Positions 15,949 to 26,776 of a DNA stretch of 57,507 nucleotides are shown here, one piece after another. The position numbers were made by a program, and so were the translations under genes. Below the pieces are notes generated by a model, which saw only the letters and a list, made by a program, of their open reading frames with translations, made no database searches and was not told the origin of the DNA. Position 1 is the first letter of the stretch. Each line of letters starts with the position of its first letter. Source of the DNA: Clostridia bacterium (GTDB lineage Bacteria > Bacillota > Clostridia > Monoglobales > Monoglobaceae); the NCBI GenBank assembly GCA_017409575.1, contig JAFQSM010000009.1, positions 1-57,507 on the forward strand, given 5' to 3'.

Positions 15949-16743
15949 TTACTTTTTCTTCTCTTTTCTTATGCTGGGTATAAAAAGTTTTGCAATTTTC
16001 CCCTTGCCGCGGGTTTTGACATAGAAAAACCCAATAACGCTGAACACAACCGCACCGATAAAGTTGACAAACAAATCCTTCATTGTGTCATAAAGACCAA
16101 TGTCAAGATAGCCGTCAATTTTGAGCTTTGCTCCGTTTACAGCCGTTGTTGTTATCTGCTGCACAGTCATCGGGTCTTTTGTCCCATCGCCTAAAAGAGT
16201 CGAGGTTATGCTTTTTACAACATGGTCTTTTTGCATATCTGTACTCAAAAACACGTCGCAGAAAAACTCAAAAAACTCCCACAAAACCCCTATAGTCATA
16301 GAAAAACAAAATGCCACAATCGCCAAAAACACCGGCGACATTTTAAATTTTATATTCTCGTTCCGGTTGAGTATATCACTCAGGGCAAATCCAATTGCCG
16401 CACACAAAAAACCATTTACCGTATGCAAAATAGTGTCCCAATAAGGCACCTTGGTATAATAATTGCCCATTTCGCCCAGGATTTCTGCCGCAAAAATGAA
16501 CAACAGAATTACAATTTCAAGCGCGCTGGGAAGTTCAATTCCAAAGTTCTTTTTGACAAACGACGGGGCGGTCAGCAAAACAAATGTCAGCACGCAAAAA
16601 AACAGGTTTTCATAAACGCCCGAAATATATGAATGAATACCTGCTATAATCACCATAAGACGAAGTGCAACAAACACAACAAAAGTTGCTTTTTTTTCTT
16701 TTATGGCAGTCTTATATTCTTTAAGTCGGCTTTCTTTCGGCAT
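15949..16743 (-). CDS. Polytopic membrane protein, possibly DUF2238/YjdF-like
   Basis: A 264-residue protein with about seven hydrophobic segments and a basic C-terminal tail. Notable motifs are YWDTILHTVNGFLCA, MTIGVLWEFFEFFCD and the late segment YDTMKDLFVNFIGA, all charged residues at membrane borders. These remind me of the DUF2238 (YjdF) group, but I am not sure. It has its own promoter and an AGGAGG ribosome site. Function unknown. Confidence 0.6.
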   Translation of the reverse strand: MPKESRLKEYKTAIKEKKATFVVFVALRLMVIIAGIHSYISGVYENLFFCVLTFVLLTAPSFVKKNFGIELPSALEIVILLFIFAAEILGEMGNYYTKVPYWDTILHTVNGFLCAAIGFALSDILNRNENIKFKMSPVFLAIVAFCFSMTIGVLWEFFEFFCDVFLSTDMQKDHVVKSITSTLLGDGTKDPMTVQQITTTAVNGAKLKIDGYLDIGLYDTMKDLFVNFIGAVVFSVIGFFYVKTRGKGKIAKLFIPSIRKEKKK

Positions 16744-16792
16744 TTAATTTTCCTCCTGTGCTAAATAAATATATTAATCACTATAATCACCA

Positions 16793-16820
16793 ATTATAAC
16801 ATATTATCAAAATTTTGCAA
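16793..16820 (-). promoter_or_regulatory. Promoter of the membrane-protein gene
   Basis: On the minus strand TTGCAA (16820-16815) and TATAAT (16798-16793), 16-bp spacer. Confidence 0.6.
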
Positions 16821-16901
16821 CAATCCCCAAATTTTATGGTCTCACCGGAATAATTTTCTCGCATCGGTCAATACTAAAAAGAAAACAAGGAGGATAATTT
16901 T

Positions 16902-17489
16902 ATGGATTTTAATACCAGCGAAACTAAAAAGAACCTGCTTCGCGCATTTGCCGGCGAGAGTCAGGCGCGAAACCGTTATACATTTGCCGCATCGCAGGCA
17001 CGAAAGCAGAACCTTTATGTTGTCGAAGCACTTTTCAATTTTACCGCAGGTCAGGAAAAGGAGCACGGTGAGCTGTTTTACAATCATCTTGCCCCTGCCG
17101 CAGGCGAGAATATTACCATTGACGCCGGTTTCCCGATTGACATAAGCGACTCCATCCTTTCGCTTCTTCGCTCGGCTCAGCACAACGAGTTTGAGGAGTA
17201 CAGCGATGTCTACAAGAATTTCGCCGAAATTGCCGAAAAAGAAGGCTTTGCTGAAATTTCGACCCTTTTTAAAAACATTGCCGATATCGAAAATACTCAC
17301 AGCAAGCGTTTTGCAAAATTTGCAAAGCTTCTTGAAGAAGACCGCCTTTTTGTGTCTGACATCAGCACAAAATGGATGTGCTTAAACTGCGGCTTTGTCT
17401 ATGAAGGAACGGCGGTCCCCCCTGCCTGTCCCGTATGCCGGCACGACAGAGGGTACTTCATCCGTATGGAATTCATCGAAAAGCCTTAG
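16902..17489 (+). CDS. rbr: Rubrerythrin
   Basis: A 195-residue non-haem iron protein that reduces hydrogen peroxide in anaerobes. The N-terminal ferritin-like domain carries diiron ligands in FAGESQARNRY, QEKEHGELF and the later IENTHSKR helix. A C-terminal rubredoxin-like domain binds one iron through CLNCG and CPVCRH. The ATG has AGGAGG upstream. This is classic rubrerythrin rather than the reverse form, since the rubredoxin domain is C-terminal. It marks an anaerobic life style. Confidence 0.94.
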   Translation: MDFNTSETKKNLLRAFAGESQARNRYTFAASQARKQNLYVVEALFNFTAGQEKEHGELFYNHLAPAAGENITIDAGFPIDISDSILSLLRSAQHNEFEEYSDVYKNFAEIAEKEGFAEISTLFKNIADIENTHSKRFAKFAKLLEEDRLFVSDISTKWMCLNCGFVYEGTAVPPACPVCRHDRGYFIRMEFIEKP

Positions 17490-17515
17490 TCTGTACAACA
17501 TCCACTTTTTAAAAT

Positions 17516-19867
17516 TTATCCGACAGCTTTCAGCTTGACCGAAAGAACCGTCATATCATCACGAGCCATGCCGCTTTGTTTTTCAGCTGCATGGCTCAGT
17601 ATTTTCTGAGCCATATTTTCGGTATCATTGCTGTTGTTTTTTACAAACTCGCTGACCCAGACACTTCCGTCCTGACGGCTTTCAATCCCGTCCGTCATCA
17701 TCAGAATCCTGTCTCCGTCCCGAAGTTTGGTTTTTAAAACTTCAGCCTCGGCATCTGCAATAAGCCCCACCGGCAATGACGACGCCTTGACCGACCGCAC
17801 CCGACCGTTGCTGCCCAAGATAAAGCTTGGCTCGGCTCCGGTTTTTATAAACTGTGCCTCGCCTGTATAAAGGTCGATTATACATAAATCCAATGTGACA
17901 AATGCCTCGTCATCCGACTTCATTATCATAATGGAATTAATCAGTCTTACCGCTATGCGGCTGTCAAAGCCTGCCTCCAGAAAGCTATCCAGCAGTTCAA
18001 GAATTGCCTCGCTTTCTTTTGCCGCACGATGTCCTGTACCCATTCCGTCGCTGATTGCGATTATAAACTTGCCATTTTTAAGGTTAAGGAATTTAAAGTT
18101 GTCACCGTTTTTTTCACAAGCAGCAGCTGTTGCGTGTTCGGTTTCGACTTCAAACTTCTGCGTCTCGGAAAAAACAAGCTTTATCAAGCGCTTATCATCT
18201 GCCACCTCTTCGCGCACCAGCGAGCCGCACCCGGCATATGACTTCATTACTTTTTCAATTATCCGCCGCTGCTTGGCCTGAAACTTAGATGCTTTAATCA
18301 CGATTTCGATGCGTTTTTTGCCATGCCTGTCCTCCATAATATTTACGCTTTTGGGCCTTATTCCGCTTATCTCCAGTCGTGACCTCAGCTCCCAACCCGA
18401 GATTGCTGTGCTTTTTGTGTCCGAATCTATCTCGTCTGTAAGATTTTCCAGGATTTCTGACACTCCTCCAAGCTGTTTGCCTGCAAGGTGTCGGCTTTCG
18501 CACAGTCTGCTTCGCCACACCTGACGGACACGGTATATGTCAAACTGATGGTTTACTTCGTCCACAAAAGCATTCAGATTTATACAACGCGCGGCAAACG
18601 AACTTCCCACATCCTCTTTTTTTGCAACGCCCTTTTCTTTCATTATTTTAAGAAGCGCAAACATTTCTTCGTATGTCGAATTAAAGCTTTGCCCCCAGCA
18701 AACCCCTGACTTGCGGCAATTCTTGCACGCCTTTTCTGCTGCAATATCAAAAATTGATGCACAGTCTTCGTCATTTCGTGTTCTTTCCTTGTCCGAAAGC
18801 CGCTCCAAAGTCTTTGTCATTGACTCAAATGCTGTGGCAGCAGCCCTCAGTCTTGCTTTTAAGTCCTCTTTAACTTTGGCAATACCCTCGCGCTCGCCAT
18901 CCTTCAGGGAGACCACCTCTTTCACCACTTCAAGCCACGACGGAGGAAAAAATCCAAACACAACCGCCGCCGCCATAATTTCCCACAGTGACAACACCGC
19001 CTCGGTTGCATTGTTGGTATATACGGTCATTATTCCGTTTGCCAGAATAATCCCTGCGACTGCACCACCTTTACCGAACTTCGAAAATGCACCTGCCAGA
19101 AATCCGCAGAATCCAAACGCACCCAGAATTGACATAAAGAAGTCGCTGCCAATACCGCACGCAACGCCAAGAACAATACCTGTCCCAGTCGAATATCCTG
19201 CTCCGCAGCTTGCCGAAACAACAAGCAGAATCACCGCTGCAATCGCATTCATAACTGAAAACTCTGACCCAAGGTATATCTCTTTAAACCCCAAAAGTGC
19301 TACCAAAATCACCGCCGCAAGACTGAGTTTTGAATCGCCGTCAAGCTTTTCAAGCGCAAACTCCCGTTCTTTAATCACCGAAACACTTTTTTCCATCATA
19401 AGTGTCCCCGACACAACCAGTGCTGCCTCACAAAGCAGCAAAACAAAATTAAGTATCGAAAAGCCCTCTATCACAAGCATAGCCACGCCGGTAACCAAAG
19501 TACTGACGGCGGCAATCACTCCTGCCGTCACATCGGTCAGCCTGACGCCTTTTTTAAGAACAAAAAGTGCGGCAAGATACAAAAATCCTGCACATATATA
19601 CCTTGCACTTCCCAAGCGGTCGCAAACAAATATACTTCCCACACTTGTTGCAACAAAAACAAGAAGCGTTTTAAGCGAAAGACGCCGTTCCTGTGCTAAG
19701 TACGCCATGCCAAACGGTGCAACCCCCGGAAGTGGCATTGCCATCGCAAGAAATATTCCAATCAGGCTTGTCCTCAAATCATTTGCCGAAAGTTTTCCCC
19801 TGATTTTCCCCAGCACTTTTTTTGCCGCAGAAATATTTTTGTATGTATACGCCTTAGTCTCAGACAC
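17516..19867 (-). CDS. spoIIE: Stage II sporulation protein E (SpoIIE) phosphatase
   Basis: SpoIIE dephosphorylates SpoIIAA, freeing sigma-F in the forespore, and also acts at the polar septum. About ten membrane segments fill residues 40-320. A central oligomerisation region and a C-terminal PP2C domain follow, with the metal-binding SDGMGTGHRA motif and LMMTDGIES near the end. I place the start at the GTG at 19867 (about 783 residues), 7 bases after GGAGG. ATG 19873 is too close to that site and a start at 19915 would lie upstream of the likely transcript start. The promoter carries a Spo0A box. Confidence 0.94.
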   Translation of the reverse strand: MSETKAYTYKNISAAKKVLGKIRGKLSANDLRTSLIGIFLAMAMPLPGVAPFGMAYLAQERRLSLKTLLVFVATSVGSIFVCDRLGSARYICAGFLYLAALFVLKKGVRLTDVTAGVIAAVSTLVTGVAMLVIEGFSILNFVLLLCEAALVVSGTLMMEKSVSVIKEREFALEKLDGDSKLSLAAVILVALLGFKEIYLGSEFSVMNAIAAVILLVVSASCGAGYSTGTGIVLGVACGIGSDFFMSILGAFGFCGFLAGAFSKFGKGGAVAGIILANGIMTVYTNNATEAVLSLWEIMAAAVVFGFFPPSWLEVVKEVVSLKDGEREGIAKVKEDLKARLRAAATAFESMTKTLERLSDKERTRNDEDCASIFDIAAEKACKNCRKSGVCWGQSFNSTYEEMFALLKIMKEKGVAKKEDVGSSFAARCINLNAFVDEVNHQFDIYRVRQVWRSRLCESRHLAGKQLGGVSEILENLTDEIDSDTKSTAISGWELRSRLEISGIRPKSVNIMEDRHGKKRIEIVIKASKFQAKQRRIIEKVMKSYAGCGSLVREEVADDKRLIKLVFSETQKFEVETEHATAAACEKNGDNFKFLNLKNGKFIIAISDGMGTGHRAAKESEAILELLDSFLEAGFDSRIAVRLINSIMIMKSDDEAFVTLDLCIIDLYTGEAQFIKTGAEPSFILGSNGRVRSVKASSLPVGLIADAEAEVLKTKLRDGDRILMMTDGIESRQDGSVWVSEFVKNNSNDTENMAQKILSHAAEKQSGMARDDMTVLSVKLKAVG

Positions 19868-19913
19868 ACACATTCCTCCTTTGTAAAATTTCCAAAATTT
19901 GTAAATTTTCTTC

Positions 19914-19947
19914 ATTATACAAGGATAAATATGCGCTAATTGTCGAA
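19914..19947 (-). promoter_or_regulatory. spoIIE promoter with Spo0A box
   Basis: On the minus strand TTCGACA (19947-19941) is the complement of the 0A box TGTCGAA. A consensus TATAAT (19919-19914) lies 21 bp downstream. Sigma-A promoters activated by Spo0A, such as Bacillus spoIIG and spoIIE, have this abnormally long spacing with the 0A box over the -35 position. Confidence 0.78.
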
Positions 19948-20027
19948 AAAACCTGCCGGGAACAATATTTTAAAAAAGTTAAAGCGACGGTACGACAAAA
20001 AGCCGCTCCCGCCGCCAAAATAACAAT

Positions 20028-21362
<1,335 letters not shown>

Positions 21363-21452
21363 TTATTTTCATTATTTCCCAAATTCCAAAATTTATATAT
21401 ATTTTTTCTTTTTTGGGGCAAAATACAAAAAAAGAAAGGAGTCCTGATTTTT

Positions 21453-21887
21453 ATGGAAGGAACAGATACAACAAAACTTTTAAGAGAAGTTGACGCAGGC
21501 GTCAAAATGGGGGTAACCTCAATCGACGATGTTTTGGACAAGGTTTCGTGTGACAAGTTTTTGAACATCCTGAACGAATCCAAAGAAAAACATCAGCAGC
21601 TTGGCAGCAAAATCCACGAAATTCTGAACAAAAACCATGCCGAGCCAAAAGAGCCAAACCCGGTAGCGAAAAGTATGTCGTGGGTCAAGACAAATGTAAA
21701 GCTTGCAATTGACAAAAATGACAAAACAATCGCCGCACTTATAACCGACGGATGCGATATGGGTGTTAAGTCGCTCAACCAATACCTCAATCAATACGCC
21801 GCCGCATCAGACGAAGCAAAGGCATACACAAAAGAACTGATTGAGCTCGAAGAAAGTCTTGGAAAAGACATTGCATGTTACCTTTAA
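21453..21887 (+). CDS. Small all-helical protein of unknown function (DUF2383-like?)
   Basis: A 144-residue soluble acidic protein, predicted mostly helical by its pattern of charged and hydrophobic residues. It has two similar halves, each beginning with a segment like KLLREVDAGVKMGVTSIDDVL and KTIAALITDGCDMGVKSLNQYL, which suggests a four-helix bundle. The DUF2383 (ferritin-like) group is a possible home, but I cannot confirm this. It has a GAAAGGAG ribosome site and is divergent from eno with about 110 bp between. Confidence 0.6.
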   Translation: MEGTDTTKLLREVDAGVKMGVTSIDDVLDKVSCDKFLNILNESKEKHQQLGSKIHEILNKNHAEPKEPNPVAKSMSWVKTNVKLAIDKNDKTIAALITDGCDMGVKSLNQYLNQYAAASDEAKAYTKELIELEESLGKDIACYL

Positions 21888-21960
21888 AAAAAGACTGTGA
21901 CAAAATGTGCAAACCCCATAAAGCAAAAAACACTTTAGAAAATCAAACTGAAGAAAGATA

Positions 21961-21992
21961 AAAAAGCGGGACTTTTGTCCCGCTTTTTTATC
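21961..21992. terminator. Bidirectional terminator between the helical protein gene and recD2
   Basis: Stem AAAAAGCGGGAC/GTCCCGCTTTTT with a TTTT loop. T-runs follow on both strands, so it can serve the convergent genes on each side. Confidence 0.85.
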
Positions 21993-24180
21993 TTATTATC
22001 ATCTTCTCCCTGAGTCCCGAATATCTTTGCTGAATTTTGTCATTTTCGACAAACTGCTTAAGAATTTCTTCCTTGCCGACCAAGATAACCAGTTTTTTTG
22101 CACGCGTAATCGCAGTATACAAAAGGTTTCGGGTCATAAGCAGCTTGTGTGTGTCAAACATTGGCATAATCACCACATCAAACTCGCTGCCCTGACTTTT
22201 GTGGACTGTTACCGCATAGGCAAGCTCAAGCTCTTCAAGAGTATTTGCATCATATTTAACAATCTTGTTGTCTTCGTATTCAACCACCAAAGTATTCCCA
22301 AAGCTGTTTACGCTTGTGACAAACCCAACATCTCCATTAAATACTCCCATACCCTTTTCATCGCCACGGGTCCATTCAAGGTTGTAGTTGTTTTTGTTTT
22401 GCATAACCTTGTCCCCTGCACGGAAGTTGCGCACCGCCGGAGCTTTTCCGGGGCCTCCCTCACCGATGGGGTTCAGTGTCCTTTGCAAAATTTCATTCAG
22501 GCTTTGGACACCAACAACAGTTTTCCGCGACGGTGTAATCACCTGAATCTGCGAAATGCTGTCAACCCCATAAGCCTTTGGTATTCTTGTTTTGCAAAGC
22601 TGAGCAATGGTCCGGGCAAGCGACTCCGCATCCTGACAATTTACCAAAAAGAAGTCATTGTCCGGGTCATTGCAAAACGGCATCTGCCCCTTGTTTATTC
22701 GGTGGGCATTTACCACTATCATACTTTCCTTTGCCTGACGGAATATCTCGGTCAGCTTGATACATTCAATCGAGTCACTGTCTATAATATCCTTAAGCAC
22801 ATTCCCTGCACCCACGGCTGGAAGCTGGTCGGCATCCCCTACCATTATAAGCCTTGCCTTTTGCGGAAGCGCCAGCAAAAGACTGTGCATAAGAAGAATA
22901 TCCACCATTGACATCTCGTCAACAATCAAAACATCGCAGTCAAGCTTATTTTGCTCGTTTCTTGCAAAGTGTGCCTGACCTTGTCCGTCAGATGGCATAT
23001 TTTCAAGCAAGCGATGTATGGTCTTTGCCTCAAGGCCCGACACCTCGGTCATTCTTTTTGCCGCGCGGCCTGTCGGTGCCGCAAGAGCAATGCTTTTACC
23101 CTGAGCCTGCATTATACTTATTATTGCATTTATTATCGTGGTCTTTCCCGTTCCGGGCCCACCGGTAATAACCGTTGCAGAATTCCGAAGCACCGCCCCG
23201 ACCGCCTCTTTTTGTGCGTCAGCAAGCAGAATTTCGGTATCACGTTCTGCCCCCAAAATCATTTCATCAAGTTCTCGGCGGCCTATATCAAAAATCATTC
23301 CGCTCATTTCTTTAAGCCTTGTCGCAACGCCCTTTTCGGCATCATAAAAAAGCTTCAGATACACAGCATCAAACTCGTCTTGCCTTTCGATTACCGTATC
23401 TTTGTTCATTGTCAAAGTCGAAAGTGCATCTTCAACCTCGTCGGCGCCGACTTCAAGCATCATCTTTGTCTGTGCAAGTAATACAGATTTGGGCAAAAAG
23501 GTATGCCCGTTCAAGTATGCCGAATTCAAAAGCACACTTTTCATCCCTGCGTAAATTCTGGGCAAAAAGTTCTTTGGAATTTTAAGACTTCCGGCAATAT
23601 TATCACAGATTTTAAAAGTAAATCCATCAATCACGCTAAGCAAAAACGGGTTTTCGGTAACCATAGCAATTATATTTTCGCCAAAGCTTCTGTAGGCTTT
23701 TACTGCAAGGCTGGGCGAAACACCATATTGCTGAAAAAATACTACTATTTTTTTAAGGCCCATCTGCTCTGTGTATCTCTGGTAAATATCATCAGCCTTC
23801 GCCTTTGATATTCCCTTTATCTCGCAAAGCCTTTCAGGTGTTTTTTCTATTACCTCAAGTGCCTCATTGCCAAAAAGCTCAACAATCTTTCTTGCTGTAC
23901 TTTTTCCTATATGCGGCAAAATTCCCGACCCCAGATAAAGTTCTATATCTGACTCGGTCTCGGGCAGATGGCGTTCAAATGAACGTACGCAAAACTGTTC
24001 GCCATACTCCTGATGGGTTCTCCATTCACCAAATGCCTCTATCTGCTCGCCCTCCGAAAGCCCGGGCATATATCCCGTAAGCGTATAAAGTCTGCCATCT
24101 GACGAAACATCACACACGGTATATCCGTTTGCCTGATTCTCATATATTATCGTCTCAACTATCCCGCGTATCTGCTCCAC
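21988..24180 (-). CDS. recD2: RecD2-type ATP-dependent 5'-3' DNA helicase
   Basis: A 730-residue superfamily 1B helicase without RecBC partners. An N-terminal OB-like region and helix-hairpin-helix motifs (about 85-200) precede the Walker A TGGPGTGKTT (about 340), Walker B DVLIVDEMSM, motif III VGDADQLP, and the C-terminal motifs VTVHKSQGSEFD and LLYTAITRAKK. RecD2 acts in replication fork support and repair. The start is a GTG with GGGGGTG upstream and its own promoter at 24216-24245. Confidence 0.94.
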   Translation of the reverse strand: MEQIRGIVETIIYENQANGYTVCDVSSDGRLYTLTGYMPGLSEGEQIEAFGEWRTHQEYGEQFCVRSFERHLPETESDIELYLGSGILPHIGKSTARKIVELFGNEALEVIEKTPERLCEIKGISKAKADDIYQRYTEQMGLKKIVVFFQQYGVSPSLAVKAYRSFGENIIAMVTENPFLLSVIDGFTFKICDNIAGSLKIPKNFLPRIYAGMKSVLLNSAYLNGHTFLPKSVLLAQTKMMLEVGADEVEDALSTLTMNKDTVIERQDEFDAVYLKLFYDAEKGVATRLKEMSGMIFDIGRRELDEMILGAERDTEILLADAQKEAVGAVLRNSATVITGGPGTGKTTIINAIISIMQAQGKSIALAAPTGRAAKRMTEVSGLEAKTIHRLLENMPSDGQGQAHFARNEQNKLDCDVLIVDEMSMVDILLMHSLLLALPQKARLIMVGDADQLPAVGAGNVLKDIIDSDSIECIKLTEIFRQAKESMIVVNAHRINKGQMPFCNDPDNDFFLVNCQDAESLARTIAQLCKTRIPKAYGVDSISQIQVITPSRKTVVGVQSLNEILQRTLNPIGEGGPGKAPAVRNFRAGDKVMQNKNNYNLEWTRGDEKGMGVFNGDVGFVTSVNSFGNTLVVEYEDNKIVKYDANTLEELELAYAVTVHKSQGSEFDVVIMPMFDTHKLLMTRNLLYTAITRAKKLVILVGKEEILKQFVENDKIQQRYSGLREKMIIR

Positions 24181-24215
24181 AATCTGACACCCCCTGCGCT
24201 TTTAAAAGATATCTT

Positions 24216-24245
24216 ATTTTATCATATCTCGAGTTTTGGTGTCAA
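24216..24245 (-). promoter_or_regulatory. recD2 promoter
   Basis: On the minus strand TTGACA (24245-24240) and TAAAAT (24221-24216) with an 18-bp spacer. The -35 box overlaps the foot of the phage-cassette terminator hairpin. Confidence 0.7.
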
Positions 24246-24280
24246 CAAATAAAGACCTCACAAAGAGGTCTTTATTTGTT
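24244..24280 (-). terminator. Terminator at the end of the phage cassette
   Basis: A perfect 16-bp stem (AACAAATAAAGACCTC and its complement) with a 5-nt loop. It overlaps the stop codon of the amidase gene. The T-run is short, so part of the stop signal may come from the long stem. Confidence 0.7.
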
Positions 24281-24848
24281 ATCTCAGTGCTTCTGCAATT
24301 TTGGTTACCAGTTCTTCTCCATACTTATAACACAGCAAAAATTCGATTGTTTCGTCTTCAATCCCGGTCTTTGCCTGAATAATCTCAACTGCTTCTTCTA
24401 TACTCATATCTCTTGGTTCCTCCTTTAATTTTTCAATCGGGAAAAATCTTCCCGGGCAAGCAGTGCTCTGGACCTCACGATGCCCTTTAACAACCGCCTT
24501 GGGATAAAGATTTTTAAGATAAGCAATAAGCATTCTTCCGCTTTGCATTTGTTTTATTGACATATCCTTTTCCTTTTCAAAATCACCCTCAAAGCAAACG
24601 CCCACGCTTATCTGATTTGCCCCTACAGCATGTGCACCAACTGCATCAATCGGTCTGCCCTTTTGAACACTCCCGTCTTTTCGGACATAAAAATGATACC
24701 CTATCCCCGAAAATCCTCTTCCAAGATGCAATTTGTGAATACTTTCAACATCTCCGTTTCCTGCCCGGTGATGAAGTACTATATACTTTGTCTCGTTTCT
24801 TTTCGCCAAAGTGCCGTTCCACTTATATTCTCTTGTCTCTATTTTCAT
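24279..24848 (-). CDS. Phage-type N-acetylmuramoyl-L-alanine amidase (endolysin)
   Basis: A 189-residue Amidase_2/PGRP-fold enzyme that cuts the bond between muramic acid and the stem peptide. Zinc ligands are visible as His in IVLHHRAG, a His in VKGHREVQ and Cys in TACPGRF; the substrate-shaping GYHFYVRKDG segment is also present. The C-terminal 45 residues form a small helical tail that may bind the wall. It lies right after the holin, the usual lysis pair. No signal peptide, so it depends on the holin for release. Confidence 0.88.
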   Translation of the reverse strand: MKIETREYKWNGTLAKRNETKYIVLHHRAGNGDVESIHKLHLGRGFSGIGYHFYVRKDGSVQKGRPIDAVGAHAVGANQISVGVCFEGDFEKEKDMSIKQMQSGRMLIAYLKNLYPKAVVKGHREVQSTACPGRFFPIEKLKEEPRDMSIEEAVEIIQAKTGIEDETIEFLLCYKYGEELVTKIAEALR

Positions 24849-24850
24849 TT

Positions 24851-25270
24851 TTAATTCTCCCCAAAACTTTCTATTGCCTTTGCTATCGGGTCAGGAAGCG
24901 GAACTCCCATAAGTCCCGCATTTTCAATGATAGAAAGTGCCTCATTTGCAATAAACCCGATTATCACCGTTGTCCTTATGTAATCTGCCTGCAGAAGCAC
25001 GTCAAGTCTGTGTGCCACAAGCACAAAAAGAAGCATAACCCCTTTTTTGCAAAGTCCTTTCCATCCTGCACGGCTGTTCAGTGTTCCCGACGCCGATTTG
25101 TTGCTCTTGTGGAATACTCCTGCAACAACAAGACCCATCAGAAAGTCAACTGCCATAAACACAATCAGCGTAAGCATATCCTCGGACCATCCGCCAAAAA
25201 GCCTTGCTACAAAGCTTCCGATAATCCCTGCCGCACTGCAGCAATAAAGTTTTACTGTTGATACATTCAT
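24851..25270 (-). CDS. Phage holin (toxin secretion/phage lysis holin family)
   Basis: A 139-residue membrane protein with three to four hydrophobic segments. The family features are AVDFLMGLVVAG, a short basic loop with SASGTLNSRAGWKGLCKKG, and the late GFIANEALSIIENAGLMGVP motif typical of Phage_holin_4_1. It should form the membrane lesions that let the amidase out. I take the ATG at 25270, which has GAGGGA upstream, over an upstream reading that overlaps the previous gene. Confidence 0.9.
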   Translation of the reverse strand: MNVSTVKLYCCSAAGIIGSFVARLFGGWSEDMLTLIVFMAVDFLMGLVVAGVFHKSNKSASGTLNSRAGWKGLCKKGVMLLFVLVAHRLDVLLQADYIRTTVIIGFIANEALSIIENAGLMGVPLPDPIAKAIESFGEN

Positions 25271-25272
25271 AT

Positions 25273-25542
25273 TTATCCCTCCGCCGCATCCAAGCCGGGC
25301 AAGTCGCAAACGGTATATTGAGTTTGTATAACTCCGTCAACAACATCATATTCACACTCCAGAAACTGTCTTTCGTTATCGTATTCCGGCTCTTTTGATT
25401 CAATCAGTTTCATATACCCAAATTCCCGAAGCTCTTCATCTGTCGGATTGGCAACGGTTTTTACCAGTTTCTTGCCGACAAACCTCTTCAAAACCTCGCC
25501 GTTATATTTTTGAATATTGTTTTTGTTTATAAATAAATACAT
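25273..25542 (-). CDS. Small phage protein before the holin
   Basis: An 89-residue acidic protein with no membrane segment, starting MYLFINKNNIQKYNGEVLK. The start at 25542 has AGGGGG upstream. Its place between the last fibre gene and the holin matches small XkdX-like or fibre-associated proteins in other phages, but I see no clear family motif. Function unknown. Confidence 0.6.
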   Translation of the reverse strand: MYLFINKNNIQKYNGEVLKRFVGKKLVKTVANPTDEELREFGYMKLIESKEPEYDNERQFLECEYDVVDGVIQTQYTVCDLPGLDAAEG

Positions 25543-25558
25543 CAAAATTCCCCCTTGC

Positions 25559-26773
25559 TTACTTTCTCTCATATCTGACCCAAATTTCTCCCAAATCCGA
25601 CTCCGAATTCAAAAAGATATTTGTTGTGCCTTTGTTTGTATAAAGTTCAAGCAGTTTCTGTCCTGCCTCTGTATTTGTTATGTCCGTTTCAACAGGCTTG
25701 TCATAATACGAAACTATCTTAAGCGGATTTTCGTTCAAGTGTGCCTTTAAGTTTGCAAGACCTTTATCCTCTAATGTAGCATCGTAAAACCGCCTTGCTT
25801 CCGGTCCAACCCAATAAACAAGCTTGTTATCAACACCAATCCACATTGTGTTATAATCTACACGGCATTGATTGCAAAATGCAGGAGTTCGCCTGTTATA
25901 ATTCTCCGGAAGTATGTTACGACCAATCATAAATCCCTCATACCCGCTGACATAATCATATTTTGCCCAACCGGCATCGCCGTCAAGGCTTATCTCCCAG
26001 CACCTTTTTACAAAAGTTACCGTCTTTTTCTTGCCGTCAACCTTTATTTCATCTCTGGCTTTCCAGCTTCCTTGCGAGTCTTTCAGTCCTCTCAATGTAA
26101 TTCCGTCAAGATTTACTGATTGTGGTTGTATATAGGGTTCATACCCGGTAGCTGTATCACCAAACTCAATTTGTATATCTGTTGCTTTAATGACATGTTG
26201 TATTGTCTCGTGTGTAATTGCAAACCCAACATAATTTTTTGTGGGCTGAAGCGTTAATGTGTGTCTTCCATCTCGCAAGCTGCGTTTTGTGGTTAGAACA
26301 TTATTATTTACAAAATAACCATTTTCTGTAATACTGTCTAATTGTATAACGGTTATATAATCGTAATAAGCACCCGAAGCGCCCTCAATTGTTAAGGAAA
26401 GCGTACAAGGCTTTTTCCCACAATACACACAGCAATAAACACCACTTATTTGGCTCGCTACACCACCGTTATATAAAACTCCGTTCTCAATTTTCGGTGA
26501 AAAATTATACGCCCAGCTATTGAGCGCTGCCAGTTTGGGATTATCTATATCAAACAAATTCTTGCCAGTCACCGTCACAACCGGGTTTTCTATGCTGACA
26601 ATTTCAGTGGGAGTTTCGGGCGAGGGCGTGCCTTCCTGTATGCTTTCACCAAAAAGATTTATATCCTTGATTGGTCTTTCAAGTCCGTTGCAAACCACCG
26701 CAGGACTGCCTTCCGCCTCATCATACTTTGGCAGATTTTTCATCCTCTCACGCATATAATTTGCATAAAACAT
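25559..26773 (-). CDS. Phage minor structural/receptor-binding protein
   Basis: A 404-residue protein. The first 80 residues contain an ESIQEGTPSPETPTEI segment common in phage minor structural proteins of gut Clostridia, followed by a beta-rich, carbohydrate-binding-like region starting at VTVTGKNLFDI. A second domain (about 215-330) looks like a repeat of the tail-tip type. GGAGGTG precedes the ATG, inside the end of the previous gene. Host recognition is inferred from position. Confidence 0.65.
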   Translation of the reverse strand: MFYANYMRERMKNLPKYDEAEGSPAVVCNGLERPIKDINLFGESIQEGTPSPETPTEIVSIENPVVTVTGKNLFDIDNPKLAALNSWAYNFSPKIENGVLYNGGVASQISGVYCCVYCGKKPCTLSLTIEGASGAYYDYITVIQLDSITENGYFVNNNVLTTKRSLRDGRHTLTLQPTKNYVGFAITHETIQHVIKATDIQIEFGDTATGYEPYIQPQSVNLDGITLRGLKDSQGSWKARDEIKVDGKKKTVTFVKRCWEISLDGDAGWAKYDYVSGYEGFMIGRNILPENYNRRTPAFCNQCRVDYNTMWIGVDNKLVYWVGPEARRFYDATLEDKGLANLKAHLNENPLKIVSYYDKPVETDITNTEAGQKLLELYTNKGTTNIFLNSESDLGEIWVRYERK

Positions 26774-26776
26774 CGC

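Noticed and set aside
18711..19886. Long plus-strand open frame over spoIIE
   Set aside because: Antisense shadow of spoIIE with a low-complexity Ser/Ala/Thr/Pro composition and no start signal.
24240..24281. Attachment site at the recD2 edge of the phage cassette
   Set aside because: I found no matching direct repeat on the XRE/upp side; the sequence is explained by a terminator and the recD2 promoter.
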